A stretch of 7,571 bases of DNA, from assembly GCA_023417775.1 (NCBI GenBank), contig JAEZEJ010000051.1, forward strand, positions 1-7,571, read 5' to 3'. The notes below the pieces were generated by a model that searched no databases, was not told where the DNA came from, and was given only the letters and a program-made list of their open reading frames with translations. Shown piece by piece: positions 1 to 7,543 of the stretch. The stretch is from Actinomycetes bacterium. GTDB lineage: Bacteria > Actinomycetota > Actinomycetes > Propionibacteriales > Nocardioidaceae. How positions within the stretch are numbered: position 1 is the stretch's first letter; each line of letters opens with the position of its first letter. The position numbers were made by a program, and so were the translations under genes.

Positions 1-16
1 GCGGGCACGAGCCCGC
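1..16 (-). terminator. GC-rich hairpin after the DUF6230-type gene
   Basis: GCGGGC and GCCCGC form a perfect 6-bp stem around the 4-base loop ACGA. It lies 18 bases past the stop codon of the minus-strand gene ending at 34, so it could end that transcript. No T-run is visible because the window ends here, and the stem may extend outside. In Streptomyces, DUF6230 genes are often followed by a DUF6114 gene, so this could equally be an intergenic hairpin inside an operon. Confidence 0.35.
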
Positions 17-33
17 CACGCCACCAGCGAGTA

Positions 34-633
34 TCAGCTGCGCTTGACCGACAGCGACAGGTTGTTGAGCGAGAGGCCACCGAGGGTGACCGCGTAGGCC
101 TTCGCCGAGATGTTGTTCAACGTCGACTCGCCGCTCACCAGCGAGAAGCCGGTGGCGTCGTAGCCCGAGGCCTGACTCGTGTCGGAGAAGCCCGACTGCG
201 ACTGCGCCTGGCCCAGGGTGACGTTGTTCAGGCTGGCACCGTTCGGGGTGCGCAGCGTGGCCGCGTTCAGGGCGACATTGCCGAGACCGATGTTGCTATC
301 GGTCGAGGCGATCTCCAGATGGACGCCCTGCACGAGCGGCAGGTTCACCGTCGGGCTCTTGACCGTCAGTCCATCGGCACGGGCGTTCTCGGTCTCGGCG
401 AAGATCGTCTCCTTGCCGGTGTCCGCATCGCCGACCTGCGTCTGTCCCGGACGCACCTTGAGCGCATCGGCGCTCAAGCTGGTGTCCAGGTCGAAACCAC
501 CGGCCGATGAGATGGTGGCCGCGACCATGCCCTGCACGATCGCGATGCCCAGTCCGACGCTCGCGAGCGTGGCTGGCACGGTGATGGCCGCGAACCGCCC
601 AAGGCGCGCGCGACCAATTCCCTCTGTCTTCAT
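34..633 (-). CDS. DUF6230-type membrane-anchored protein
   Basis: This 199-residue protein has a short basic N-terminus (residues 1-13, GRARLGRF) and one hydrophobic segment at about 14-40 (ending VQGMVAAT), followed by a polar, Ser/Asn/Thr-rich extracytoplasmic part. The pattern of basic start, V-P in the helix and A-Q-G/V-Q-G-type end resembles the actinobacterial DUF6230 family, members of which have been labelled 'cholesterol esterase' without good basis. No catalytic motif is visible and I assign no activity. The C-terminal half repeats an L-N-N motif in beta-like context (SLNNVTL 134-140, TLNNISA 171-177, SLNNLSL 188-194). The ATG is supported by a strong ribosome binding site (AGGGAG, at 640-645 on the minus strand, 6 nt spacing). 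It is transcribed away from the signal peptidase gene. The family call is from memory of the N-terminal pattern. Confidence 0.75.
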   Translation of the reverse strand: MKTEGIGRARLGRFAAITVPATLASVGLGIAIVQGMVAATISSAGGFDLDTSLSADALKVRPGQTQVGDADTGKETIFAETENARADGLTVKSPTVNLPLVQGVHLEIASTDSNIGLGNVALNAATLRTPNGASLNNVTLGQAQSQSGFSDTSQASGYDATGFSLVSGESTLNNISAKAYAVTLGGLSLNNLSLSVKRS

Positions 634-639
634 CTGTGT

Positions 640-672
640 CTCCCTCTGACCGCTCGTCCCTCAACGAGCGGT
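640..672 (-). promoter_or_regulatory. Leader hairpin next to the ribosome binding site
   Basis: ACCGCTCGT (649-657) and ACGAGCGGT (664-672) form a perfect 9-bp stem with a 6-base loop. In the minus-strand transcript the stem ends 3 nt before the AGGGAG ribosome binding site (640-645) of the DUF6230-type gene. It could tune translation or stabilise the 5' end, or as DNA it could be an operator. The hairpin is seen directly; its role is inferred. Confidence 0.45.
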
Positions 673-727
673 GACGTCGCCCCACCGGCCACTCCCTCAG
701 TGAGCCAGATCACCAGGCGACGCTCAG

Positions 728-757
728 AGTGTAGGCATAACTCGGAGTTGCAGTCCA
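728..757 (-). promoter_or_regulatory. Candidate promoter of the DUF6230-type gene
   Basis: On the minus strand TGGACT (752-757; 4 of 6 to TTGACA) and TACACT (728-733; fits TAnnnT) are separated by 18 bases. This predicts a leader of about 85-90 nt that contains the 649-672 hairpin. The match is by eye against housekeeping sigma consensus, and such matches also arise by chance. Confidence 0.3.
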
Positions 758-820
758 CCAGAATCGTGATCTCTCCCACTCCGACTACAGTGGTGCCGCC
801 CGACGAGCCCCGAGGATTCC

Positions 821-1429
821 ATGCTTTCTTCCCATGAACGCGGCAGCTCTGCCGTCCGCGCCGTCGGCATCACCGCCCTCATCGGGTTCTTCGTGCTGGC
901 GATCGGCGTGGTGACGGCGCTCGCCTTCTCGGTGCAGGTGAAGGGCACGAGCATGAGCCCGAGCCTCGCCCAGGGGGACCGCCTGCTGGCCCAGTTCTGG
1001 AGCCGCTCGGACATCGAGCGCTTCGACCTCGTCGAGGCGCGCACTCCCGATGACATCGCGATCGTCAAGCGCGTCATCGGGATACCGGGAGACACCCTCA
1101 CCGTCGAGTCGACCGGTCGGGTTCCCGTGGTGACCTTGCGGCCGGAGGGGGAATCGGTCACCTACCGCGTGGCCAATCCCGCGTGGGACGACCAGCCGGG
1201 TGGCGGCGTGTGCTGCTCCCTCGACGGCGCCGAGGGCGGCCCGGGCGAGTTCGTGGTGCCCGAGGGCGAGTACTGGCTGGTGGGTGACAACTGGGGCGCA
1301 TCGGACGACTCCCGCGTCTACGGATTCTTCGCCGCCGACACCATCGAGGCCACGCTGAACATCAGGATCCTGCCGCTGGGCCGCTTCGGTGCGGTGCCCA
1401 ATCCCGCCTCGCTCGTGGCAGCTCCCTGA
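821..1429 (+). CDS. lepB: Signal peptidase I
   Basis: This serine/lysine endopeptidase removes signal peptides from exported proteins at the outer face of the membrane. The 202-residue protein has one N-terminal membrane helix (about 15-37), followed by the S26-family boxes: VKGTSMSPSL (40-49; nucleophile Ser44), KRVIGIPGD (83-91; general base Lys83) and GDNWGASDDSRVYG (155-168). The last box usually reads GDNR or GDNH; here Trp158 takes that place, while the S-x-D-S-R part is intact. All essential residues are present and the length suits a short Gram-positive enzyme. The start is supported by GAGGA at 812-816, slightly close to the ATG. A Pro/Gly-rich insert with a Cys-Cys pair (131-132) lies between the boxes. 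It is divergent from the DUF6230-type gene, and I see no specific substrate nearby. Confidence 0.93.
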   Translation: MLSSHERGSSAVRAVGITALIGFFVLAIGVVTALAFSVQVKGTSMSPSLAQGDRLLAQFWSRSDIERFDLVEARTPDDIAIVKRVIGIPGDTLTVESTGRVPVVTLRPEGESVTYRVANPAWDDQPGGGVCCSLDGAEGGPGEFVVPEGEYWLVGDNWGASDDSRVYGFFAADTIEATLNIRILPLGRFGAVPNPASLVAAP

Positions 1430-1469
1430 CGACCGGACCGGCGCCGCGACGAAATCGTCTGGGGTCGGT

Positions 1470-1486
1470 GGCAGACTCTGCCTGTG
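1470..1486 (+). promoter_or_regulatory. Palindrome and -10-like site at the MFS start
   Basis: GGCAGA-C-TCTGCC (1470-1482) is a perfect 13-base palindrome ending one base before the GTG start at 1484. No ribosome binding site precedes this GTG. CAGACT (1472-1477) lies exactly 6 nt before it, the spacing of a -10 element for a leaderless transcript, although it has C where TAnnnT wants T and no clear -35 is visible. The palindrome could be a repressor operator on the exporter promoter. Confidence 0.35.
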
Positions 1487-3151
1487 ACCGCATCCTCGCA
1501 TCGCGACACCACCACCCTGCCCGCCAATCCCTGGCCGGCGCTGTGGGCCATGGTGATCGGTTTCTTCATGATCCTGGTCGACACCACGATCGTCTCGGTC
1601 GCGACGCCCGCCATCCGCTCGGCGCTCGAGACCGACTACAACACGGTCATCTGGGTCACCAGCGCCTATCTGCTCGCCTATGCGGTGCCGCTGCTGATCA
1701 CCGGACGGCTGGGCGACCGCGTGGGGCCCAAGAACATCTACCTGGTCGGCCTGGCGCTGTTCACCCTCGCCTCACTCTGGTGTGCGGTCACGACCACCGT
1801 CGAGATGCTGATCGTCGCTCGCGTCTTCCAGGGCCTCGGCGCCTCGATGATGACCCCGCAGACGATGGCCGTCATCACGCGGACCTTCCCTCCCGAGAGC
1901 CGCGGCCGGGCGATGGCGCTGTGGGGCGCCACGGCCGGTGTCGCCACCCTGGTGGGCCCCGTACTGGGAGGCGTCCTCGTCGACTCCGCCGGATGGGAGT
2001 GGATCTTCTTCGTCAACGTCCCGGTAGGGGTCATCGGATTCGTCCTGGCCTGGCGGCTGGTACCCCGGCTGGAGACCCACGCGCACTCCTTCGACTGGGT
2101 GGGCGTGGCCCTCAGCGCGGCGGCGATGTTCCTCATCGTCTTCGGCATCCAGGAGGGCGAGCGGTACGACTGGGGGCAGATCACCGGCATCGTCTCGGTG
2201 CCGGCGCTGATCGCGGCGGGCCTCGTGGTCGGGGCGGTCTTCCTGTGGTGGCAGTCCCGCGTGCGTCGGGAGCCACTGGTGCCGCTCGAGCTGTTCCGCG
2301 AGCGCAACTTCTCGGTCTCGAATGCCGCGATCTCGATGGTCTCCTTCTCAGTGACCGCGATGTCCTTCCCCTTCATGCTGTGGGCGCAGACCGCGCGCGG
2401 CTGGTCGCCGACCGAGTCGGGGATGCTGCTGATCCCCATGGCCGTGGTGACGGCCGCGATGGCGCCGATCGTCGGTCGCTGGACCGATCGCGTCGCGCCT
2501 CGTCTGCTGACCTCGATCGGGTTCGGCGTCTCGGGCGGCTCGATCCTGTTCATGAGTCAGACGGTGACGCCGCAGAGCCCGGTGTGGCTGATCCTCATCG
2601 CCACCGCGCTGGTGGGTCTGGGCAATGCCTTCCTGTGGTCGCCCCTCGCCGCCACGGCCACACGTCGGCTGCCGATGTCGGCGGCCGGAGCCGGATCGGG
2701 GGTCTACAACGCGACGCGGCAGATCGGCGCGGTGCTCGGCAGCGCGGCGATCGCCGCGGCCATCTCGAGCCGGCTCGCGGCCCATCTCCCCCAGGCGGCC
2801 GATGCCGGCGCCGAGGGAGCCGGACCCACCGCCCTGCCTCCCGGGGCCGTGGAGCCCTTCTCGACCGCGATGAGTCAGGCCCTCCTCGTCCCCGCCATCG
2901 CCTTCCTCCTCGGCCTCCTCATCGTCCAACTCTTCCCCCGCCCCCGCGCTGACCCCCGGGTCCAACTTTTGCGGGGTTATGGCCCTCAGGCAGCGGTCTC
3001 AGGGGCCATATCCCGGCATATCTGGCGCGCCGAGAACCAGCGATCCCACATCACGGACATCACGGGCGCATCGCCCAGGTACCCCTGGTCCCGCAGAGCG
3101 TGGAAGACCCTCCAGGGGATGCTCCGGGGTTCGCGAAGGTCGCCGTCGTAG
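1484..3151 (+). CDS. DHA2-type MFS drug exporter with read-through C-terminus
   Basis: This is a proton-driven multidrug exporter of the EmrB/QacA (DHA2) type, normally with 14 membrane helices. Visible motifs are LVDTTIVSVATPAI (31-44; Asp33 in helix 1), GRLGDRVGPKN (74-84; motif A) and the antiporter motif C region GVATLVGPVLGG (152-163). Hydrophobic helices continue to about residue 484. The GTG start fits the family N-terminus and is probably leaderless. The open frame gives 555 residues, but family-like sequence ends near residue 488 (LFPRPR). The last ~66 residues are polar, read from the inverted repeat and from the antisense of the neighbouring nuclease gene, and overlap that gene by 166 bp. 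A TGA at 2950-2952 lies one register away, just before the repeat, after a C-rich run. The native stop may thus have been lost by insertion, a 1-base indel or a sequencing error. Substrate unknown. Confidence 0.9.
   Translation: MTASSHRDTTTLPANPWPALWAMVIGFFMILVDTTIVSVATPAIRSALETDYNTVIWVTSAYLLAYAVPLLITGRLGDRVGPKNIYLVGLALFTLASLWCAVTTTVEMLIVARVFQGLGASMMTPQTMAVITRTFPPESRGRAMALWGATAGVATLVGPVLGGVLVDSAGWEWIFFVNVPVGVIGFVLAWRLVPRLETHAHSFDWVGVALSAAAMFLIVFGIQEGERYDWGQITGIVSVPALIAAGLVVGAVFLWWQSRVRREPLVPLELFRERNFSVSNAAISMVSFSVTAMSFPFMLWAQTARGWSPTESGMLLIPMAVVTAAMAPIVGRWTDRVAPRLLTSIGFGVSGGSILFMSQTVTPQSPVWLILIATALVGLGNAFLWSPLAATATRRLPMSAAGAGSGVYNATRQIGAVLGSAAIAAAISSRLAAHLPQAADAGAEGAGPTALPPGAVEPFSTAMSQALLVPAIAFLLGLLIVQLFPRPRADPRVQLLRGYGPQAAVSGAISRHIWRAENQRSHITDITGASPRYPWSRRAWKTLQGMLRGSRRSPS
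2951..3023 (+). repeat. Left copy of the inverted hairpin repeat
   Basis: The copy opens with a small palindrome GACCC-CC-GGGTC (2951-2962), then CAACTTTTGC, then a long hairpin (2971-3017), then ATATCT. Over the 68-base core (2956-3023) it aligns without gaps to the reverse complement of 4034-4101. The first 17 bases (CCGGGTCCAACTTTTGC) are identical. Outside the 14-base loop, 48 of 54 positions match; inside the loop only 3 of 14 match. The inner half (2986-3023) also encodes the last codons and stop of the nuclease gene. Confidence 0.85.
2971..3017 (+). terminator. Left hairpin; possible terminator of the MFS gene
   Basis: Positions 2971-2985 and 3003-3017 pair at 13 of 15 positions around a 17-base spacer; the inner 8 bp (TATGGCCC/GGGCCATA) are perfect. 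On the plus strand it follows the MFS 3' end and is followed by ATATCT, with no true U-run. It may end MFS transcription, be the recognition structure of a mobile unit, or both. Confidence 0.45.
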
Positions 3152-3942
3152 ATCACGACCACGGTCCAGCCAAGGCGTTCGAGTTGCTCACGCCGGTCAC
3201 GATCGCGCTGCCGCTGCCGGGCCGACCGTTCGTGCCAGTAACCGTCGTACTCGATGGCGACCTTCCACACGGCATAGGCCAAGTCGACCCGGGCGATGAA
3301 ACAACCGTGGGCATCGAAGACCCGAACCTGGCGCTCCGGCTCCGGCAGGCGAGACATCACGATCAGGAGCCGCACCCATGACTCCCGCGGGGACTCGGCT
3401 CCCTCACGCACCCAGCGCAGGGCGCGGCGAGCCTTCCGCACTCCGCCGAGATGCCGCTCCTCGGCATAGTCGACGAGCCCCCGATAGGTGGTGAACCTCT
3501 GCTCGATGAGCCAATCGCCCACGACGACAAGCCACGGCCAACTGAGTTTCCCCGCGAGGTCGACGAAGGTGCGCTCCGGACTCGTGACCAGGAGTCCGTG
3601 TCGCTCGCGTGCCGCGATCGATGCCTGTCGCCGGTGACTGGCGATCTGAAGATGCTCGCTGTCCCAGCCTGTACGAGTCGAGACATGGACCCGCCCGTCC
3701 GAGGGCACGTCGAGTCCCCAGAGAGCCAGGGCCGTGTGGTGGGAGATCACGGCGCCAGACGGGGCGACGAGCAATGCGGCACGTGCCCAGACCAGCGCCG
3801 TGAGAACGAGGTCGGCGCTGACATATACACCGTGCAGCAATCGGCGCAGTCGGGATGATCTCAGCTGTTTCGGCGTGAGCCCGGCTGCGAGCGCCTCGGC
3901 GCGGGTGAAGGGACGGACCGCCAATTCCGCAGGAAGCTCCAT
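2986..3942 (-). CDS. AbiEi-like/DUF559 (Vsr-like) nuclease-family protein
   Basis: This 318-residue protein has two recognisable parts. Residues about 10-45 (FTRAEALAAGLTPKQL...LLHGVYV) look like the winged-helix start of AbiEi-type antitoxin/regulator proteins. Residues about 180-270 look like DUF559, a very-short-patch-repair endonuclease-like PD-(D/E)XK fold: E183/E187, V-D220-L-A, K227, E231-Y-D233-G, H237, an R-rich helix with DRDRREQLERLGW (247-259), then a hydrophobic strand VVVIYD. Putative catalytic residues are intact, so it is probably not decayed. Known AbiEi proteins pair with an AbiEii nucleotidyltransferase toxin; none is present here. The ATG at 3942 has only a weak G-rich stretch before it. 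The stop (2986-2988) abuts the left repeat arm, and the last residues (CRDMAPETAA) are encoded within that repeat. It could be a selfish or defence nuclease; target unknown. Confidence 0.85.
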   Translation of the reverse strand: MELPAELAVRPFTRAEALAAGLTPKQLRSSRLRRLLHGVYVSADLVLTALVWARAALLVAPSGAVISHHTALALWGLDVPSDGRVHVSTRTGWDSEHLQIASHRRQASIAARERHGLLVTSPERTFVDLAGKLSWPWLVVVGDWLIEQRFTTYRGLVDYAEERHLGGVRKARRALRWVREGAESPRESWVRLLIVMSRLPEPERQVRVFDAHGCFIARVDLAYAVWKVAIEYDGYWHERSARQRQRDRDRREQLERLGWTVVVIYDGDLREPRSIPWRVFHALRDQGYLGDAPVMSVMWDRWFSARQICRDMAPETAA

Positions 3943-3993
3943 CCCCCGAGAGTCACCCCCGGCCGGCGAGTCAGCCAGACCCCGCGTGACGAT

Positions 3994-4035
3994 TGTGGAT
4001 GCTCAGATCGCGGACTCGCTCTGTGGATGACAGAG
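3994..4035. promoter_or_regulatory. Paired TGTGGATG sites upstream of the nuclease gene
   Basis: TGTGGATG occurs at 3994-4001 and 4022-4029, 28 bases apart, in the short leader between the right repeat and the nuclease gene. On the minus strand they read CATCCACA. The 9-mer TCATCCACA (4022-4030) differs by one base from the DnaA-box consensus TTATCCACA. The second site also sits in CTCTGT-GGATG-ACAGAG (4019-4035), a 6-bp stem with a 5-base loop. They could bind a regulator or DnaA, or be part of the unit's end. Function is unproven. Confidence 0.3.
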
Positions 4036-4107
4036 AAATGCCGGGTTCTGGCCCTTTCGATACGTCAGAAAGGGCCAGAACCCGGCAAAAGTTGGACCCG
4101 GAGGGTC
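4034..4107 (-). repeat. Right copy of the inverted hairpin repeat
   Basis: Read on the minus strand from 4107, this copy has GACCC-TCC-GGGTC, then CAACTTTTGC, then a long perfect hairpin, then ATTTCT. It is the inverted partner of 2951-3023, with one extra base in the small outer palindrome. It starts on the base next to the icd stop codon. Confidence 0.87.
4039..4087 (-). terminator. Perfect 20-bp hairpin; possible icd terminator
   Basis: TGCCGGGTTCTGGCCCTTTC (4039-4058) is the exact reverse complement of 4068-4087, leaving a 9-base loop, GATACGTCA. On the minus strand it begins about 20 nt after the icd stop and is followed by ATTTCTCT, a modest U-rich tail, so it could terminate icd. A 20-bp perfect stem is long for a simple terminator, and the related partner at 2971-3017 suggests an additional role. 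Confidence 0.6.
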
Positions 4108-6324
<2,217 letters not shown>

Positions 6325-6336
6325 GGCCCCAACCTA
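6325..6336 (-). promoter_or_regulatory. -10 element for a leaderless icd transcript
   Basis: On the minus strand TAGGTT (6331-6336) fits TAnnnT and is separated from the icd GTG by exactly six bases (GGGGCC), the usual spacing for actinobacterial leaderless genes. No convincing -35 is visible at 17-18 bases. Six nt before GTG is the same arrangement as proposed for the MFS gene. Confidence 0.45.
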
Positions 6337-6459
6337 CCGTGATCGCGGGACGCCCAGCGATCCGGTGCGGCGATCCGGGTCTTCCCCTAGCACGATCACC
6401 ACCCGTTCGCGGAGCCCATCCACGAATTGGACATCGTCACGGAGGGTCGTCCAGCCGCC

Positions 6460-6478
6460 TAGCGTGAGGCCTCGTCAC
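6460..6478 (+). promoter_or_regulatory. Possible promoter and operator of the sulfate-uptake operon
   Basis: TAGCGT (6460-6465) fits a TAnnnT -10 box and would start a leader of about 34 nt ahead of the ATG at 6506. Directly over the expected start point lies GTGAGGCCTCGTCAC (6464-6478), a near palindrome built on GAGGCCTC and interrupted by one or two bases. The only TTG-type -35 (TTGGAC, 6427-6432) is 27 bases away, too far for standard spacing, so an activator may be needed or the assignment is wrong. Confidence 0.25.
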
Positions 6479-6505
6479 CACCTCACTGCTCGGAAAGGCA
6501 CCTCG

Positions 6506-7543
6506 ATGACACCTCGGATCCGTCGCCGTCTGGCGGCCACAGCGGCCCTCGCCTCGCTGATCGCCGCCGCCGCATGTGCGCCGTCCGGTTCGGGAGGCGG
6601 CGAGGACGGGGCCTCCCTCTCGCTCGTCGGCTTCGCTGTGCCGAAGGCCGGCAACAACGCGGCCCAGGCGGCCTTCGCCGAGACCGACGACGGTGAGGGC
6701 GTCTCCTGGAAGGAGTCCTACGGCGCCTCGGGCGATCAGAGCCGGGCCGTCGCGAGCGGACTCGATGCCGACTACGTCCACTTCTCCGTGACGCCCGATG
6801 TCACACGGCTGGTGGACGCCGGACTCGTCGACGAGTCCTGGGATGACGGCCCCAATAAGGGCATCGTCACCGACTCGGTCGTCGTGCTGGCCGTCCGCGA
6901 GGGCAATCCGAAGAATATCCAGGGCTGGGACGATCTCGCCCGCGACGATATCGGCATCGTGACGCCCAACCCGGGGTCCTCCGGCGCCGCCCGCTGGAAC
7001 ATCCTCGGGGCATGGCTCCATGTCATCGGCCAGGGCGGATCGCAGGCCGATGCCGAGGCATTCCTCGCCGATGTCCTCGACAATGTCCAGGCCTTCCCGG
7101 GCAGCGGACGCGATGCGACCCAGGCCTTCCAGAGCGGCACCGGCGATGTCCTCATCTCCTATGAGAACGAGGCCATCCTCGCCCGTCAGAACGGTGAGCC
7201 GATCGAGTACGTGGTACCCGAGGACACCCTGCTCATCGAGAATCCCGCGGCCGTGCTCACCGATGCCGATCCGAAGGCCGAGGCATTCCTGGACTTCATC
7301 CTCACCCCCGAGGGCCAGGCCGAGTACGTCGGCAAGGGCTTCCGGCCGCTGCGCACCATCGACGGGGTCGAGGTCGATGAGGTCGAGGGGGCGATGGATC
7401 CGAAGGACCCGTTCCCGGAGGTCCCGACCCTCTTCACGATCGATGACGATCTCGGCGGCTGGGACGAGGTCAACAGCACCTTCTTCGACGAGAACGACGG
7501 CATCATCACCCGGCTCCAGACCGCAGCGGGGCTGAACTCGTGA
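6506..7543 (+). CDS. sbp: Sulfate ABC transporter substrate-binding lipoprotein
   Basis: This extracellular receptor captures sulfate (possibly thiosulfate) and delivers it to the CysT/CysW/CysA importer. I chose the ATG at 6506 over upstream in-frame codons because GGAAAGG (6492-6498) sits 7 nt before it and the product then begins with a signal peptide: RRR at 6-8, a hydrophobic stretch, and a lipobox-like A-A-A-Cys24. The mature protein keeps the family signatures SYGASGDQSR (71-80), GNPKNIQGWDDL (133-144), TPNPGSSGAARWN (153-165), GFRPL (279-283) and a C-terminal GGWDEVNSTFF (317-327) segment. At 345 residues the length is normal. Its stop overlaps the next start in GTGA, which shows translational coupling with an expected permease gene. 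Sulfate rather than molybdate or phosphate is indicated by the signatures. Confidence 0.93.
   Translation: MTPRIRRRLAATAALASLIAAAACAPSGSGGGEDGASLSLVGFAVPKAGNNAAQAAFAETDDGEGVSWKESYGASGDQSRAVASGLDADYVHFSVTPDVTRLVDAGLVDESWDDGPNKGIVTDSVVVLAVREGNPKNIQGWDDLARDDIGIVTPNPGSSGAARWNILGAWLHVIGQGGSQADAEAFLADVLDNVQAFPGSGRDATQAFQSGTGDVLISYENEAILARQNGEPIEYVVPEDTLLIENPAAVLTDADPKAEAFLDFILTPEGQAEYVGKGFRPLRTIDGVEVDEVEGAMDPKDPFPEVPTLFTIDDDLGGWDEVNSTFFDENDGIITRLQTAAGLNS

Larger units (their letters stand above)
2951..4107. mobile_element. Candidate nuclease-hairpin mobile unit
   Basis: A 1.16-kb segment holds one gene (2986-3942, minus) between two inverted copies of a ~70-bp hairpin repeat. Its edges touch the 3' ends of both neighbouring convergent genes: the icd stop starts at 4108, and an out-of-frame TGA that may be the old MFS stop is at 2950-2952. 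Rows inside are less G+C-rich than rows outside (37/60 at 3481-3540 and 39/60 at 3601-3660, against 43/60 at 2221-2280 and 43/60 at 5341-5400). There is no recognisable transposase and no target-site duplication, so mobility is inferred only from structure. The unit could instead be an acquired gene flanked by related terminators. Confidence 0.45.

Noticed and set aside
179..649. A 156-codon open frame on the plus strand antisense to the DUF6230-type gene
   Set aside because: It lacks a convincing ribosome binding site and family pattern, while the minus-strand gene has a strong site and a membrane segment.
1468..2952. A 494-codon open frame on the plus strand overlapping the MFS gene
   Set aside because: It is a shifted-frame shadow, rich in Arg, Gly and Pro and without membrane helices. 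Only its TGA at 2950-2952 is of interest, as the possible original stop of the exporter.
2951..4107. Target-site duplication flanking the hairpin unit
   Set aside because: The bases just outside both repeats (ending CGCT and starting TCAG) do not form a direct repeat; the GACCC/GGGTC match at the edges is inverted and belongs to the repeats themselves.
2951..4107. CRISPR array or tRNA/rRNA gene associated with the hairpins
   Set aside because: There are only two copies, in inverted orientation, with no regular spacers, and no cloverleaf or rRNA-like sequence could be made out in the window.
6350..6380. Direct repeat GCGATCCGG near the icd promoter
   Set aside because: The two 9-base copies are short and compositionally expected in high-GC DNA, with no link to promoter spacing.
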